From Dermacentor variabilis (Eukaryota; Arthropoda; Arachnida; Ixodida; Ixodidae): a stretch of 64,000 nt of DNA. The notes beneath the pieces are model-generated. The model did not search any database. It saw only the letters and a list, made by a program, of their open reading frames with translations, and had not been told where the DNA came from. The translations under genes were made by a program, and so were the position numbers. The stretch's first letter is position 1, and each line of letters starts with the position of its first letter. The stretch spans positions 225,975,265 through 226,039,264 of the forward strand of contig NC_134570.1 of the NCBI RefSeq assembly GCF_050947875.1. Reading direction: 5' to 3'. Of the stretch, positions 1 to 13,323 are shown one piece after another.

Positions 1-669
1 TCCGCATTTATTCCTTCCACGACTCGCTGGAGAATAACACAGAAAGGGCAACTGCGGAAGAACTGTGTGCCAACATTGATTCTTACAGTGCACGGCAATA
101 TGAGACATGAGTACTGGTGTACCACTGCGCTTTATAATTTTTGTCTGAACCGCAAAGTCAGTTCCGACCCCCTTGCTGCTTGAGATCCACATATTTTTTT
201 CCTTCAAAGACTCGCTGGCGAATAACACTGAAAGGTCAACTACGGGAGAACTGCGTGCCAACATTGATTCTTACAGTGCACCGCAATATGAGACATGAGT
301 ACTGGTGTACCACCGCGTTTTATAATTTTTTCTCAACCGCATGTTCAAATCCGACCCCCATGCTGCTTGAGATCCGCTTATTTTTTCCTTCCACGTCTCG
401 CCGGCGAATAACACTGAAATGCCAACTGCGGAAGAACTGCCCGCCAACATTGATTCTTACAGTGCACCGCAATATGACACATGAGTACTAGTGTACCACT
501 GCGTTCTATAGTTATTTTTCAACCGCATGTTGAGCTCCGAGCCCCATGCTGCTTGAGATCTGCTTATCTTTTTCTCCTTCCACGACTCGCCGGCGAATAA
601 CACTGAAATGCCAACTGTGGAAGAACTGCGTACCAACATTGATTCTCTCAGTGCACCGCAATATGAGAC

Positions 670-1752
670 ATGTGTACTGGTGTACCACTGCGTTCTATAA
701 TTTTTTCTCAACCGCATGTTGAGATCCGACCCCCATGCTGCTTGAGATCGCCATATTTTTTTCCTTTCACGGCTTGCCGGCGTATAACTCTGAAAGGGCA
801 ACTGTGGAAGAACTGCGTGCCAACATTGATTCTTAAAGTGGACCGCAATATGAGACATCAGTACTGGTGTGCCAGTGCGTTTTATAAGATTTTCTCATCG
901 GCATGTTGAGATGCGACCCCCATGCTGCTTGAGATCCGCATATTTTTTCCATCCACGACTCGCCGGCGAATAAAACTGAAAGGGCAACTGCGGAGGAACT
1001 GCGTGCCAACATTGATTCTTACAGTGCACCGCAATATGAGACTCGAGTACTGGTGTACCACTGCGTTTTATAATTTTTCCTCAACCGCAAGTTCAGATCG
1101 GACCCCCATGCTGCTTTAGATCCGCATATTTTTTTCCTTCCACGACTCGCTATCGAATAACATTGAAAGGGCAACTGCGGAAGAACTGCGTACCAACCTT
1201 CATTCTTACAGTTCACCGCAATATGAGACACGAGTACTGGTGTACAACGGCGTTTTATAATTTTTTCTCAACAGCATCTTCAGATCCGACCCCTATGCTG
1301 CTTGAGATCCGCATTTATTCCTTCCACCACTCGCTGGAGAATAACACTGAAAGGGCAACTGTGGAAGAATCGCGTGCCAACATTGATTCTTACAGTGCAC
1401 CGTAATATGAGACATGAGTATAGGTGTGCCACTGCGTTCTATAATTTCTTCTCAACCGAATATTCTGATCCGACCCCCATGCTGCTTGAGATCTGCGTAT
1501 TTTTTTCCTTCCAAGACGCGCGGGCGAATAACACTGAAAGGGCAACTGCGGAAGAACTGCGTGCCAACATAGATTCTTACAGTGGACCGCAATATGAGAC
1601 ATGAGTACTGGTGTACCACGGCGTTCTATTATTTTTTTCTCAACCGCATATTGAGATCCGCCCCCATGCTGCTTGAGATCAGCATATTTCTTTTTGCTTC
1701 CTCGACTCTCTGGCGAATAACACTGAAAGCGCAACTGCGGAAGAACTGCAAG
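670..1752. repeat. Satellite block duplicated at 7,033-8,116
   Basis: This run of about six monomers recurs colinearly about 6,364 bp (34 monomers) downstream. Diagnostic variants are shared, including the CTCGAGTACTGG monomer and the GAATCGCGTGCC monomer. Matching landmarks are 922/7,286, 1,302/7,666 and 1,582/7,946. The copies separate near 1,752/8,116, where one reads GCAAGCCAGC and the other GCGTGCCAAC. This is ordinary segmental duplication inside the array. Confidence 0.8.
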
Positions 1753-2573
1753 CCAGCATTTTTTCCTACAGTGAACCGTAATATGAGACATGAGTACTGG
1801 TGTACCACTGCGTTTTATATTTTTTCTCAACCGCACGTTGAGATCCGACCCCCACGCTGCTTGAGATCCGCATATTTTTTCTCCTCCCACGACTCCCACG
1901 CGAATAACACTGAAAGGGCAACTGCGGAAGAACTGCGTGCCAACATTGATCTTACAGTGCACCGCAATATGACACATGAGTACTGGTCTACTACTGCGTT
2001 GTATAATTTTTTCTCTACCGCATGATCAGATCCGACCCCCATGGTGCTTGAGATGCGCAAATATTTTTTTCCTTCCACCACTCGCCGGCGAATAACACTG
2101 AAAGGGTAACTGCGGAAGAACTGCGTGCCAACATTGACTCTTATAGTGCACCGCAATATGAGACGAGAGTACAGGTGTACCACTGCGTTTTATAATTTTT
2201 TCTCAACCGCATGTTCAAATGCGACCCCCATGCTGCTTGAGATCCGCTAATTTTTTCCTTCCACGTCTCGCCCGCGAATAACACTGAAATACCAACTGCG
2301 GAAGAACTGCGCGCCAACATTGATTCTTACAGTGCACCGCAATATCACACATGAGTACTAGTGTACCACTGCGTTCTATAGTTATTTTTCAACCGCATGT
2401 TGAGCTCCGAGCCCCATGCTGCTTGACATCTGCATATCTTTTTCTCCTTCCACGTCTCGCCGGCGAATAACACTGAAATGCCAACTGCGGACGAACTGTG
2501 TGCCAACATTGATTCTTACAGTGCACCGTAATATGAGACATGAGTACTGGTGTACCACTGCGCTTTATAATTT

Positions 2574-5500
2574 TTGTCTGAACCGCAAAGTCAGTTCCGA
2601 CCCCCATGCTGCTTGAGATCCACGTATTTTTTTCCTTCAAAGACTCGCTGGCGAATAACACTGAAAGGTCAACTGCGGGAGAACTGCGTGCCAACACTGA
2701 TTCTTACAGTGCACCGCAACATGAGACATGAGTACTGGTGTACCACAGCGTTTTATAATTTTTTCTCTACCGCAAGTTCAGATCCGACCCCCATGCTGCT
2801 TGAGATCCGCATATTTTTTCTCCTCCCACGACTCCCACGCCAATAACACTGAAAGGGCAACTGCGGAAGAACTGCGTGCCAACATTGATCTTACAGCGCA
2901 CCGCAATAGACACATTAGTACTGGTCTACCGCTGCGTTTTATAATTTTTTCTCAACCGCATGTTCGGATCCGACGCCCAGGCTGCTTGAGATCCGCATAT
3001 TTTTTTTTTTCATTCCACGACTCGCCGGCGAATAACATTGAAAGGGCAACTGTGGAAGAACTGCGTACCAACATTGATTCTTTCAGTGCAACACAATATG
3101 AGACATGTGTACTGGTGTACCACTGCGTTCTATAATTTTTTCTCAACCGCATGTTGAGATCCGACCCCCACGCTGCCTTAGATCCGATATATTTTTTTTC
3201 CTTCCATGACTCACCGGCGACTAACACTGAAAGGGCAACTGCGGAAGAATTGCGTGCCAACATTGATTCTGACAATGCACCGCCATATGAGACATAAGTA
3301 CTGGTGTACCACTGGTTTTTATCGTATTTTCTCAACCGAATGTTCAGATCCAACCCCCATGCTGCTTGCGATCCGCATATTTTTTCCTTCCGCGACTCAC
3401 CGACCAATAGCGCTGAAAAGGAACTGCAGAAGAACTGCTTGCCAACGTTCATTCTGACCGTGAACCACAATATGAGACATAAGTACTGGTGCGCCACGGC
3501 GTTTTATACCTTTTTCTAAACCGCATGTTGAGATGCGACCCCCATGCTCCTTGAGATCCGCATTTATTCCTTCCACGACTCGCTGGAGAATAACACAGAA
3601 AGGGCAACTGCGGAAGAACTGTGTGCCAACATTGATTCTTACAGTGCACCGCAATATGAGACATGAGTACTGGTGTACCACTGCGCTTTATAATTTTTGT
3701 CTGAACCGCAAAGTCAGTTCCGACCCCCATGCTGCTTGAGATCCACATATTTTTTTCCTTCAGACTCGCTGGCGAATAACACTGAAAGGTCAACTGCGGG
3801 AGAACTGCGTGCCAACATTGATTCTTACAGTGCACCGCAATATGAGACATGAGTACTGGTGTACCACCGCGTTTTATAATTTTTTCTCAACCGCAAGTTC
3901 AGATCCCACCCCCATGCTGCTTGAGATCCGCATATTCTTTCTCCTCCCACGACTCGCACGCGAATAACACTGAAAGGGCAACTGCGGAAGAACTGCGTGC
4001 CAACATTGATCTTACAGTGCACCGCAATATGACACATTAGTACTGGTCTACCGCTGCGTTTTATAATTTTTTCTCAACCGCATGTTCTGATCCGACGCCC
4101 AGGCTGCTTGAGATCCGCATATTTTTTTTTCATTCCACGACTCGCCGGCGAATAACACTGAAAGGGCAACTGTGGAAGAACTGCGTACCAACATTGATTC
4201 TTTCAGTGCACCGCAATATGAGACATGTGTACTGGTGTACCACTGCGTTCTATAATTTTTTCTCAACCGCATGTTGAGATCCGACCCCCACGCTGCCTTA
4301 GATCCGATATATTTTTTTCCTTCCATGACTCACCGGCGAATAACACTGAAAGGGCAACTGCGGAAGAATTGCGTGCCAACATTGATTCTGACAGTGCACC
4401 GCCATATGAGACATAAGTACTGGTGTACCACTGGGTTTTATCGTATTTTCTCAACCGAATGTTCAGATCCAACCCCCATGCTGCTTGCGATCCGCATATT
4501 TTTTCCTTCCGCGACTCACCGACGAATAGCGCTGAAAAGGAACTGCAGAAGAACTGCTTGCCAACGTTCATTCTGACCGTGAACCACAATATGAGACATA
4601 AGTACTGGTGTGCCACTGCGTTTTATACCTTTTTCTAAACAGCATGTTGAGATGCGACCCCCATGCTCCTTGAGATCCGCATTTATTCCTTCCACGACTC
4701 GCTGGAGAATAACACAGAAAGGGCAACTGCGGAAGAACTGTGTGCCAACATTGATTCTTACAGTGCACCGCAATATGAGACATGAGTACTGGTGTACCAC
4801 TGCGCTTTATAATTTTTGTCTGAACCGCAAAGTCAGTTCCGACCCCCATGCTGCTTGAGATCCACATATTTTTTTCTTTCAAAGGCTCGCTGGCGAATAA
4901 CACTGAAAGGTCAACTGCGGGAGAACTGCGTGCCAACATTGATTCTTACAGTGCACCGCAATATGAGACATGAGTACTGGTGCACCACAGCGTTTTATAA
5001 TTTTTTCTCAACCGCAAGTTCAGATCCGACCCCCATGCTGCTTGAGATCCGCATATTTTTTCTCCTCCCACGACTCCCACGCGAATAACACTGAAAGGGC
5101 AACTGCGGAAGAACTGCGTGCCAACATTGATCTTACAGTGCACCGCAATATGACACTTTAGTACTGGTCTACCGCTGCGTTTTATAATTTTTTCTCAACC
5201 GCATGTTCTGATCCGACGCCCAGGCTGCTTGAGATCCGCATATTTCTTTTTCATTCCACGACTCGCCGGCGAATAACACTGAAAGGGCAACTGTGGAAGA
5301 ACTGCGTACCAACATTGATTCTTTCAGTGCAACGCAATATGAGACATGTGTACTGGTGTACCACTGCGTTCTATAATTTTTTCTCAACCGCATGTTGAGA
5401 CCGACGCCCACGCTGCCTTAGATCCGATATATTTTTTTCCTTCCATGACTCACCGGCGAATAACACTGAAAGGGTAACTGCGGAAGAATTGCGTGCCAAC

Positions 5501-5935
5501 ATTGTTTCTGACAGTGCACCGCCATATGAGACATAAGTACTGGTGTACCACTGGGTTTTATCGTATTTTCTCAACCGAATGTTCAGATCCAACCCCCATG
5601 CTGCTTGCGATCCGCATATTTTTTCCTTCCGCGACTCACCGACGAATAGCGCTGAAAAGGAACTGCAGAAGAACTGCTTGCCAACGTTCATTCTGACCGT
5701 GAACCACAATATGAGACATAAGTACTGGTGTGCCACTGCGTTTTATACCTTTTTCTAAACCGCATGTTGAGATGCGACCCCCATGCTCCTAGAGATCCGC
5801 ATTTATTCCTTCCACGACTCGCTGGAGAATAACACAGAAAGGGCAACTGCGGAAGAACTGCGTGCCAACATTGATTCTTACAGTGCACGGCAATATGAGA
5901 CATGAGTACTGGTGTACCACTGCGCTTTATAATTT
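2574..5935. repeat. Three tandem copies of a six-monomer higher-order repeat (~1,120 bp)
   Basis: The distinctive monomer beginning GTCTGAACCGCAAAGTCAG recurs near 2,570, 3,692, 4,812 and 5,932, a spacing of about 1,120 bp. The same ordered set of six variant monomers lies between these landmarks each time; other paired landmarks are 3,304/4,423/5,543 and 2,728/3,849/4,970. Copies differ by scattered substitutions and one- to three-base indels. A further copy of part of the unit lies at about 8.7-9.9 kb, and related units occur at 13-20 kb. Confidence 0.88.
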
Positions 5936-7032
5936 TTGTCTGAACCGCAAAGTCAGTTCCGACCCCCTTGCTGCTTGAGATCCACATATTTTTTTCCTTC
6001 AAAGACTCACTGGCGAATAACACTGAAAGGTCAACTGCGGGAGAACTGCGTGCCAACATTGATTCTTACAGTGCACCGCAATATGAGACATGAGTACTGG
6101 TGTACCACCGCGTTTTATAATTTTTTCTCAACCGCATGTTCAAATCCGACCCCCATGCTGCTTGAGATCCGCTTATTTTTTCCTTCCACGTCTCGCCGGC
6201 GAATAACACTGAAATGCCAACTGCGGAAGAACTGCCCGCCAACATTGATTCTTACAGTGCACCGCAATATGAGACATGAGTACTGGTGTACCACTGCGTT
6301 CTATTATTTTTTCTCAACCGCATATGCAGATGCGACCTCCATGCTGCTTGAGATCCGCATATAATCTTTTTGCTTCCACGACTCGCTGGCGAATAACACT
6401 GAAACGGCAACTGTGGAAGAACTGCGTACCAACATTGATTCTTTCAGTGCACCGCAATATGAGACATGTGTACTGGTGTACCACTGCGTTCTATAATTTT
6501 TTCTCAACCGCATGTTGAGATCCGACCCCCATGCTGCTTGAGATCTGCTTATCTTTTTCTCCTTCCACGACTCGCCGGCGAATAACACTGAAATGCCAAC
6601 TGCGGAAGAACTGTGTGCCAACATTGATTCTTACAGTGCACCGGAATATGAGACATGAGTACTGGTGTACCACTGCGTTTTATAAATTTTTCTCAACCGC
6701 TAGGTCAGATCCGACCCCCATGCTGCTTGAGATCCACATATTTTTTTTCCTTCAACCATTCGCTGGCGAATAACACTGAAAGGGCAACTGCGGAAGAACT
6801 GCGTGGCAACATTGATTCTTACAGTGAACCGCAATATGAGACATGAGTACTGGTGTACCACTGCGTTCTATTATTTTTTCTCAACCGCATATGCAGATGC
6901 GACCTCCATGCTGCTTGAGATCCGCATATAATCTTTTTGCTTCCACGACTCGCTGGCGAATAACACTGAAACGGCAACTGTGGAAGAACTGCGTACCAAC
7001 ATTGATTCTTTCAGTGCACCGCAATATGAGAC

Positions 7033-8116
7033 ATGTGTACTGGTGTACCACTGCGTTCTATAATTTTTTCTCAACCGCATGTTGAGATCCGACCCCCATG
7101 CTGCTTGAGATCGCCATATTTTTTTTCCTTTCACGGCTTGCCGGCGTATAACTCTGAAAGGGCAACTGCGGAAGAACTGCGTGCCAACATTGATTCTGAA
7201 AGTGGACCGCAATATGAGACATCAGTACTGGTGTGCCAGTGCGTTTTATAAGATTTTCTCATCGGCATGTTGAGATGCGACCACCATGCTGCTTGAGATC
7301 CGCATATTTTTTCCATCCACGACTCGCCGGCGAATAAAACTCAAAGGGCAACTGTGGAGGAACTGCGTGCCAACACTGATTCTTACAGTGCACCGCAATA
7401 TGAGACTCGAGTACTGGTGTACCACTGCGTTTTATAATTTTTCCTCAACCGCAAGTTCAGATCGGACCCCCATGCTGCTTTAGATCCGCATATTTTTTTT
7501 CCTTCCACGACTCGCTATCGAATAACTTTAAAGGGCAACTGCGGAAGAACTGCGTACCAACCTTCATTCCTACAGTTCACCGCAATATGAGACACGAGTA
7601 CTGGTGTACAACGGCGTTTTATAATTTTTTCTCAACAGCATGTTCAGATCCGACCCCTATGCTGCTTGAGATCCGCATTTATTCCTTCCACCACTCGCTG
7701 GAGAATAACACTGAAAGGGCAACTGTGGAAGAATCGCGTGCCAACATTGATTCTTACAGTGCACCGTAATATGAGACATGAGTATAGGTGTGCCACTGCG
7801 TTCTATAATTTCTTCTCAACCGAATATTCTGATCCGACCCCCATGCTGCTTGAGATCTGCGTATTTTTTTCCTTCCAAGACGCGCGGGCGAATAACACTG
7901 AAAGGGCAACTGCGGAAGAACTGCGTGCCAACATAGATTCTTACAGTGTACCGCAATATGAGACATGAGTACTGGTGTACCACGGCGTTCTATTATTTTT
8001 TTCTCAACCGCATATTGAGATCCGCCCCCATGCTGCTTGAGATCAGCATATTTCTTTTTGCTTCCTCGACTCTCTGGCGAATAACACTGAAAGCGCAACT
8101 GCGGAAGAACTGCGTG
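7033..8116. repeat. Second copy of the 670-1,752 satellite block
   Basis: Colinear with 670-1,752 at an offset of about 6,364 bp. Small differences, such as CTTTAAAGGG against CATTGAAAGGG in one monomer, show independent mutation after duplication. Confidence 0.8.
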
Positions 8117-11100
8117 CCAACATTGATCTTACAGTGCACCGCAATATGACACATGAGTACTGGTCTACTACTGCGTTGTATAATTTTTTCTCTACCGCAT
8201 GATCAGATCCGACCCCCATGGTGCTTGAGATGCGCAAATATTTTTTTCCTTCCACCACTCGCCGGCGAATAACACTGAAAGGGCAACTGCGGAAGAACTG
8301 CGTGCCAACATTGACTCTTATAGTGCACCGCAATATGAGACGAGAGTACTGGTGTACCACTGCGTTTTATAATTTTTTCTCAACCGCATGTTCAAATGCG
8401 ACCCCCATGCTGCGTGAGATCCGCTTATTTTTTCCTTCCACGTCTCGCCGGCGAATAACACTGAAATACCAACTGCGGAAGAACTGCTCGCCAACATTGA
8501 TTCTTACAGTGCACCGCAATATCACACATGAGTACTAGTGTACCACTGCGTTCTATAGTTATTTTTCAACCGCATGTTGAGCTCCGAGCCCCATGCTGCT
8601 TGAGATCTGCATATCTTTTTCTCCTTCCACGCCTCGCCGGCGAATAACACTGAAATGCCAACTGCGGACGAACTGTGTGCCAACATTGATTCTTACAGTG
8701 CACCGCAATATGAGACATGAGTACTGGTGTACCACAGCGTTTTATAATTTTTTCTCTACCGCAAGTTCAGATCCGACCCCCATGCTGCTTGAGATCCGCA
8801 TATTTTTTCTCCTCCCACGACTTCCACGCGAATAACACTGAAAGGGCAACTGCGGAAGAACTGCGTGCCAACATTGATCTTACAGTGCACCGCAATAGAC
8901 ACATTAGTACTGGTCTACCGCTGCTTTTATAATTTTTTCTCAACCGCATGTTCTGATCCGACGCCCAGGCTGCTTGAGATCCGCATATTTTTTTTTTCAT
9001 TCCACGACTCGCCGGCGAATAACATTGAAAGGGCAACTGTGGAAGAACTGCGTACCAACATTGATTCTTTCAGTGCAACGCAATATGAGACATGTGTACT
9101 GGTGTACCACTGCGTTCTATAATTTTTTCTCAACCGCATGTTGAGATCCGACCCCCACGCTGCCTTAGATCCGATATATTTTTTTCCTTCCATGACTCAC
9201 CGGCGACTAACACTGAAAGGGCAACTGCGGTAGAATTGCGTGCCAACATTGATTCTGTCAGTGCACCGCCATATGAGACATAAGTACTGGTGTACCACTG
9301 GGTTTTATCGTATTTTCTCAACCGAATGTTCAGATCCAACCCCCATGCTGCTTGCGATCCGCATATTTTTTCCTTCCGCGACTCACCGACCAATAGCGCT
9401 GAAAAGGAACTGCAGAAGAACTGCTTGCCAACGTTCATTCTGACCGTGAACCACAATATGAGACATAAGTACTGGTGTGCCACTGCGTTTTATACCTTTT
9501 TCTAAACCGCATGTTGAGATGCGACCCCCATGCTCCTTGAGATCCGCATTTATTCCTTCCACGACTCGCTGGAGAATAACACAGAAAGGGCAACTGCGGA
9601 AGAACTGTGTGCCAACATTGATTCTTACAGTGCACCGCAATATGAGACATGAGTACTGGTGTACCACTGCGCTTTATAATTTTTGTCTGAACCGCAAAGT
9701 CAGTTCCGACCCCCATGCTGCTTGAGATCCACATATTTTTTTCCTTCAAAGACTTGCTGGCGAATAACACTGAAAGGTCAACTGCGGGAGAACTGCGTGC
9801 CAACATTGATTCTTACAGTGCACCGCAATATGAGACATGAGTACTGGTGTACCACCGCGTTTTATAATTTTTTCTCAACCGCAAGTTCAGATCCCACCCC
9901 CATGCTGCTTGAGATCCGCATATTCTTTCTCCTCCCACGACTCGCCGGCGAATAACACTGAAATGCCAACTGCGGACGAACTGTGTGCCAACATTGATTC
10001 TTACAGTGCACCGCAATATGACACATTAGTACTGGTCTACCGCTGCGTTTTATAATTTTTTCTTAACCGCATGTTCTGATCCGACGCCCAGGCTGCTTGA
10101 GATCCGCATATTTTTTTTTCATTCCACGACTCGCCGGCGAATAACACTGAAACGGCAACTGTGGAAGAACTGCGTACCAACATTGATTCTTTCAGTGCAC
10201 CGCAATATGAGACATATGTACTGGTGTACCACTGCGTTCTATAATTTTTTCTCAACCGCATGTTGAGATCCGACCCCCATGCTGCTTGAGATCGCCATAT
10301 TTTTTTCCCTTCACGGCTTGCCGGCGTATAACTCTGAAAGGGCAACTGCGGAAGAACTGCGTGCCAACATTGACTCTTAAAGTGGACCGCAATATGAGAC
10401 ATCAGTACTGGTGTGCCAGTGCGTTTTATCAGATTTTCTCATCGGCATGTTGAGATGCGACCCCCATGCTGCTTGAGATCCGCATATTTTTTCCTTCCAC
10501 GACTCGCCGGCGAATAAAACTGAAAGGGCAACTGCGGAGGAACTGCGTGCCAACATTGATTCTTACAGTGCACCGCAATATGAGACTCGAGTACTGGTGT
10601 ACCACTGCGTTTTATAATTTTTCCTCAACCGCAAGTTCAGATCGGACCCCCATGCTGCTTTAGATCCGCATATTTTTTTTCCTTCCACGACTCGCTATCG
10701 AATAACATTGAAAGGGCAACTGCGGAAGAACTGCGTACCAACCTTCATTCTTACTGTTCACCGCAATATGAGACACGAGTACTGGTGTACAACGGCGTTT
10801 TATAATTTTTTCTCAACCGCATGTTCAGATCCGACCCCCATTCTGCTTGAGATGCACATATTTTTTTCATTTCACGACTTGCCGGCGTATAACTCTGAAA
10901 GGGCAACTGCGGGAGAACTGCGTGCCAACATTGATTCTTACAGTGCACCGCAATATGAGAGATGAGTACTGGTGTACCACTGCGTTTTATAATTTTTTCT
11001 CAACCGCAAGTTCAGATCCGACCCCCATGCTGCTTGAGATCCGCATATTTTTTCTCCTCCCGCGACTCCCACGCGAATAACACTGAAAGGGCAACTGCGG

Positions 11101-13323
11101 AAGAACTGCGTGCCAGCATTGATTCTTACAGTGCACCGCAATATGAGACCTGAGTAATTGTGTACCACGGCGTTTTATAATTTTTTCTCATCCGCAGGTT
11201 GAGATGCGACCCCCATGCTGCTTGAGATCCGCATATTTTTTTCCTTCCACGACTCCCACGCGAATAACACTGAAAGGGCAACTGCGGAAGAACTGCGTGC
11301 CAACAATGATCTTACAGTGCACCGCAATATGACACATGAGTGCTGGTGTACCAGGGCGTTTTATAATTTTTTCTCAACCACATGTTCAGATCTGACCCCT
11401 ATGTTGCTTGAGATCCGCAATTTTTTTCCTTCCACCACTAGCCGGCGAATAACACTGAAAGGGCAACTGCGGAAGAACTGGGTGCCAACATTGATTCGTA
11501 CAGTGCACCGCAATATGAGACAGGTGTACTGGTGTAACAGGGCGTTTTATAATTTTTTCTCATCCGCATGTTGAATGCGACCCCCATGCTGCTTGAGATC
11601 CGCATATTTTTTTTCCTTCAACCACTCGCTGGCGAATAACACTGAAAGGGCAACTGCGGAAGAACTGCGTGGAAACATTGATTCTTACAGTGCACCGCAA
11701 TATGAGACAAGTGTACTGGTGTAACACGGCGTTTTATAATTTTTTCTCATCCGCATGTTGAATGCGACCCCCATGCTGCTTGAGATCCGCATATTTTTTT
11801 TCCTTCCACGACTCGCTATCGAATAACACTGAGAGGGCAACTGCGGAAGAACTGAGTGCCAACATTGACTCTTATAGTCCACCGCAATATGAGACATGAG
11901 TACTGGTGTACCACTGCGTTTTATAATTTTTTCTCAACCGCATGTTCAGATCCGACCCCCATGCTGCTTTAGATCCGCATATTTTCTTTCCTTACACGAC
12001 TCGCCGTCGAATAACACTGAAAAAGCAACTGCGGAAGAACTGCGTATCAACCTTCATTCTTACAGTGCACCGCAATATGAGACATGAGTACTGGTGTTCC
12101 ACTGCGTTTTATAATTTTTTCTCAACCGCAAGTTCAGATACGGCCCCCATGCTGCTTGAGATCCGCATATTTTTTCTCCTCCCACGACTCCCACGCGAAT
12201 CACACTGAAAGGGCAACTGCGGAAGAACTGCGTGCCAGCATTGATTCTTACAGTGCACCGCAATATGAGACATGAGTAATGGTGTACCACGGCGTTTTAT
12301 AATTTTTTCTCATCCAGATGTTGAGATGCGACCCCCATGCTGCTTGAGATCCGCATATTTTTTTCCTTCCACGACTCCCGCGCGAATAACACTGAAAGGG
12401 CAACTGCGGAAGAACTGCGTGCCAACAATGATCTTACAGTGCACCGCAATATGACACATGAGTGCTGATTTACCAGGGCCTTTTAAATTTTTTCTCAACC
12501 GCATGTTCAGATCTGACCCCTATGTTGCTTGAGATCCGAAATTTTTTTCCTTCCACCACTCGCCGGCGAATAACACTGAAAGGGCAACTGCGGAAGAACT
12601 GCTAGCAAACATTGATTCTTACAGTGCAGGGCAATATAAGACATGAGTAATGGTGTACCACTGCGCTTTATAATTTTTGTCTGAACCGCAAAGTCAGTTC
12701 CGACCCCCATGCTGCTTGAGATCCACATATTTTTTTCCTTCAAAGACTCGCTGGCGAATAACACTGAAAGGTCAACTGCGGGAGAACTGCGTGCCAACAT
12801 TGATCTTACAGTGCACCGCAATATGACACATGAGTACTGGTCTACTACTGCGTTGTATAATTTTTTCTCAACCGCATGTTCAAATGCGACCCCCATGCTG
12901 CTTGAGATCCGCTTATTTTTTCCTTCCACTTCTCGCCGGCGAATAACACTGAAATACCAACTGCGGAAGAACTGCGCGCCAACATTGATTCTTACAGTGC
13001 ACCGCAATATCACACATGAGTACTAGTGTACCACTGCGTTCTATAGTTATTTTTCAACCGCATGTTGAGCTCCGAGCCCCATGCTGCTTGAGATCTGCAT
13101 ATCTTTTTCTCCTTCCACGACTCGCCGGCGAATAACACTGAAATGCCAACTGCGGACGAACTGTGTGCCAACATTGATTCTTACAGTGCACCGCAATATG
13201 AGACATGAGTACTGGTGTACCACTGCGCTTTATAATTTTTGTCTGAACCGCAAAGTCAGTTCCGACCCCCATGCTGCTTGAGATCCACATATTTTTTTCC
13301 TTCAAAGACTCGCTGGCGAATAA

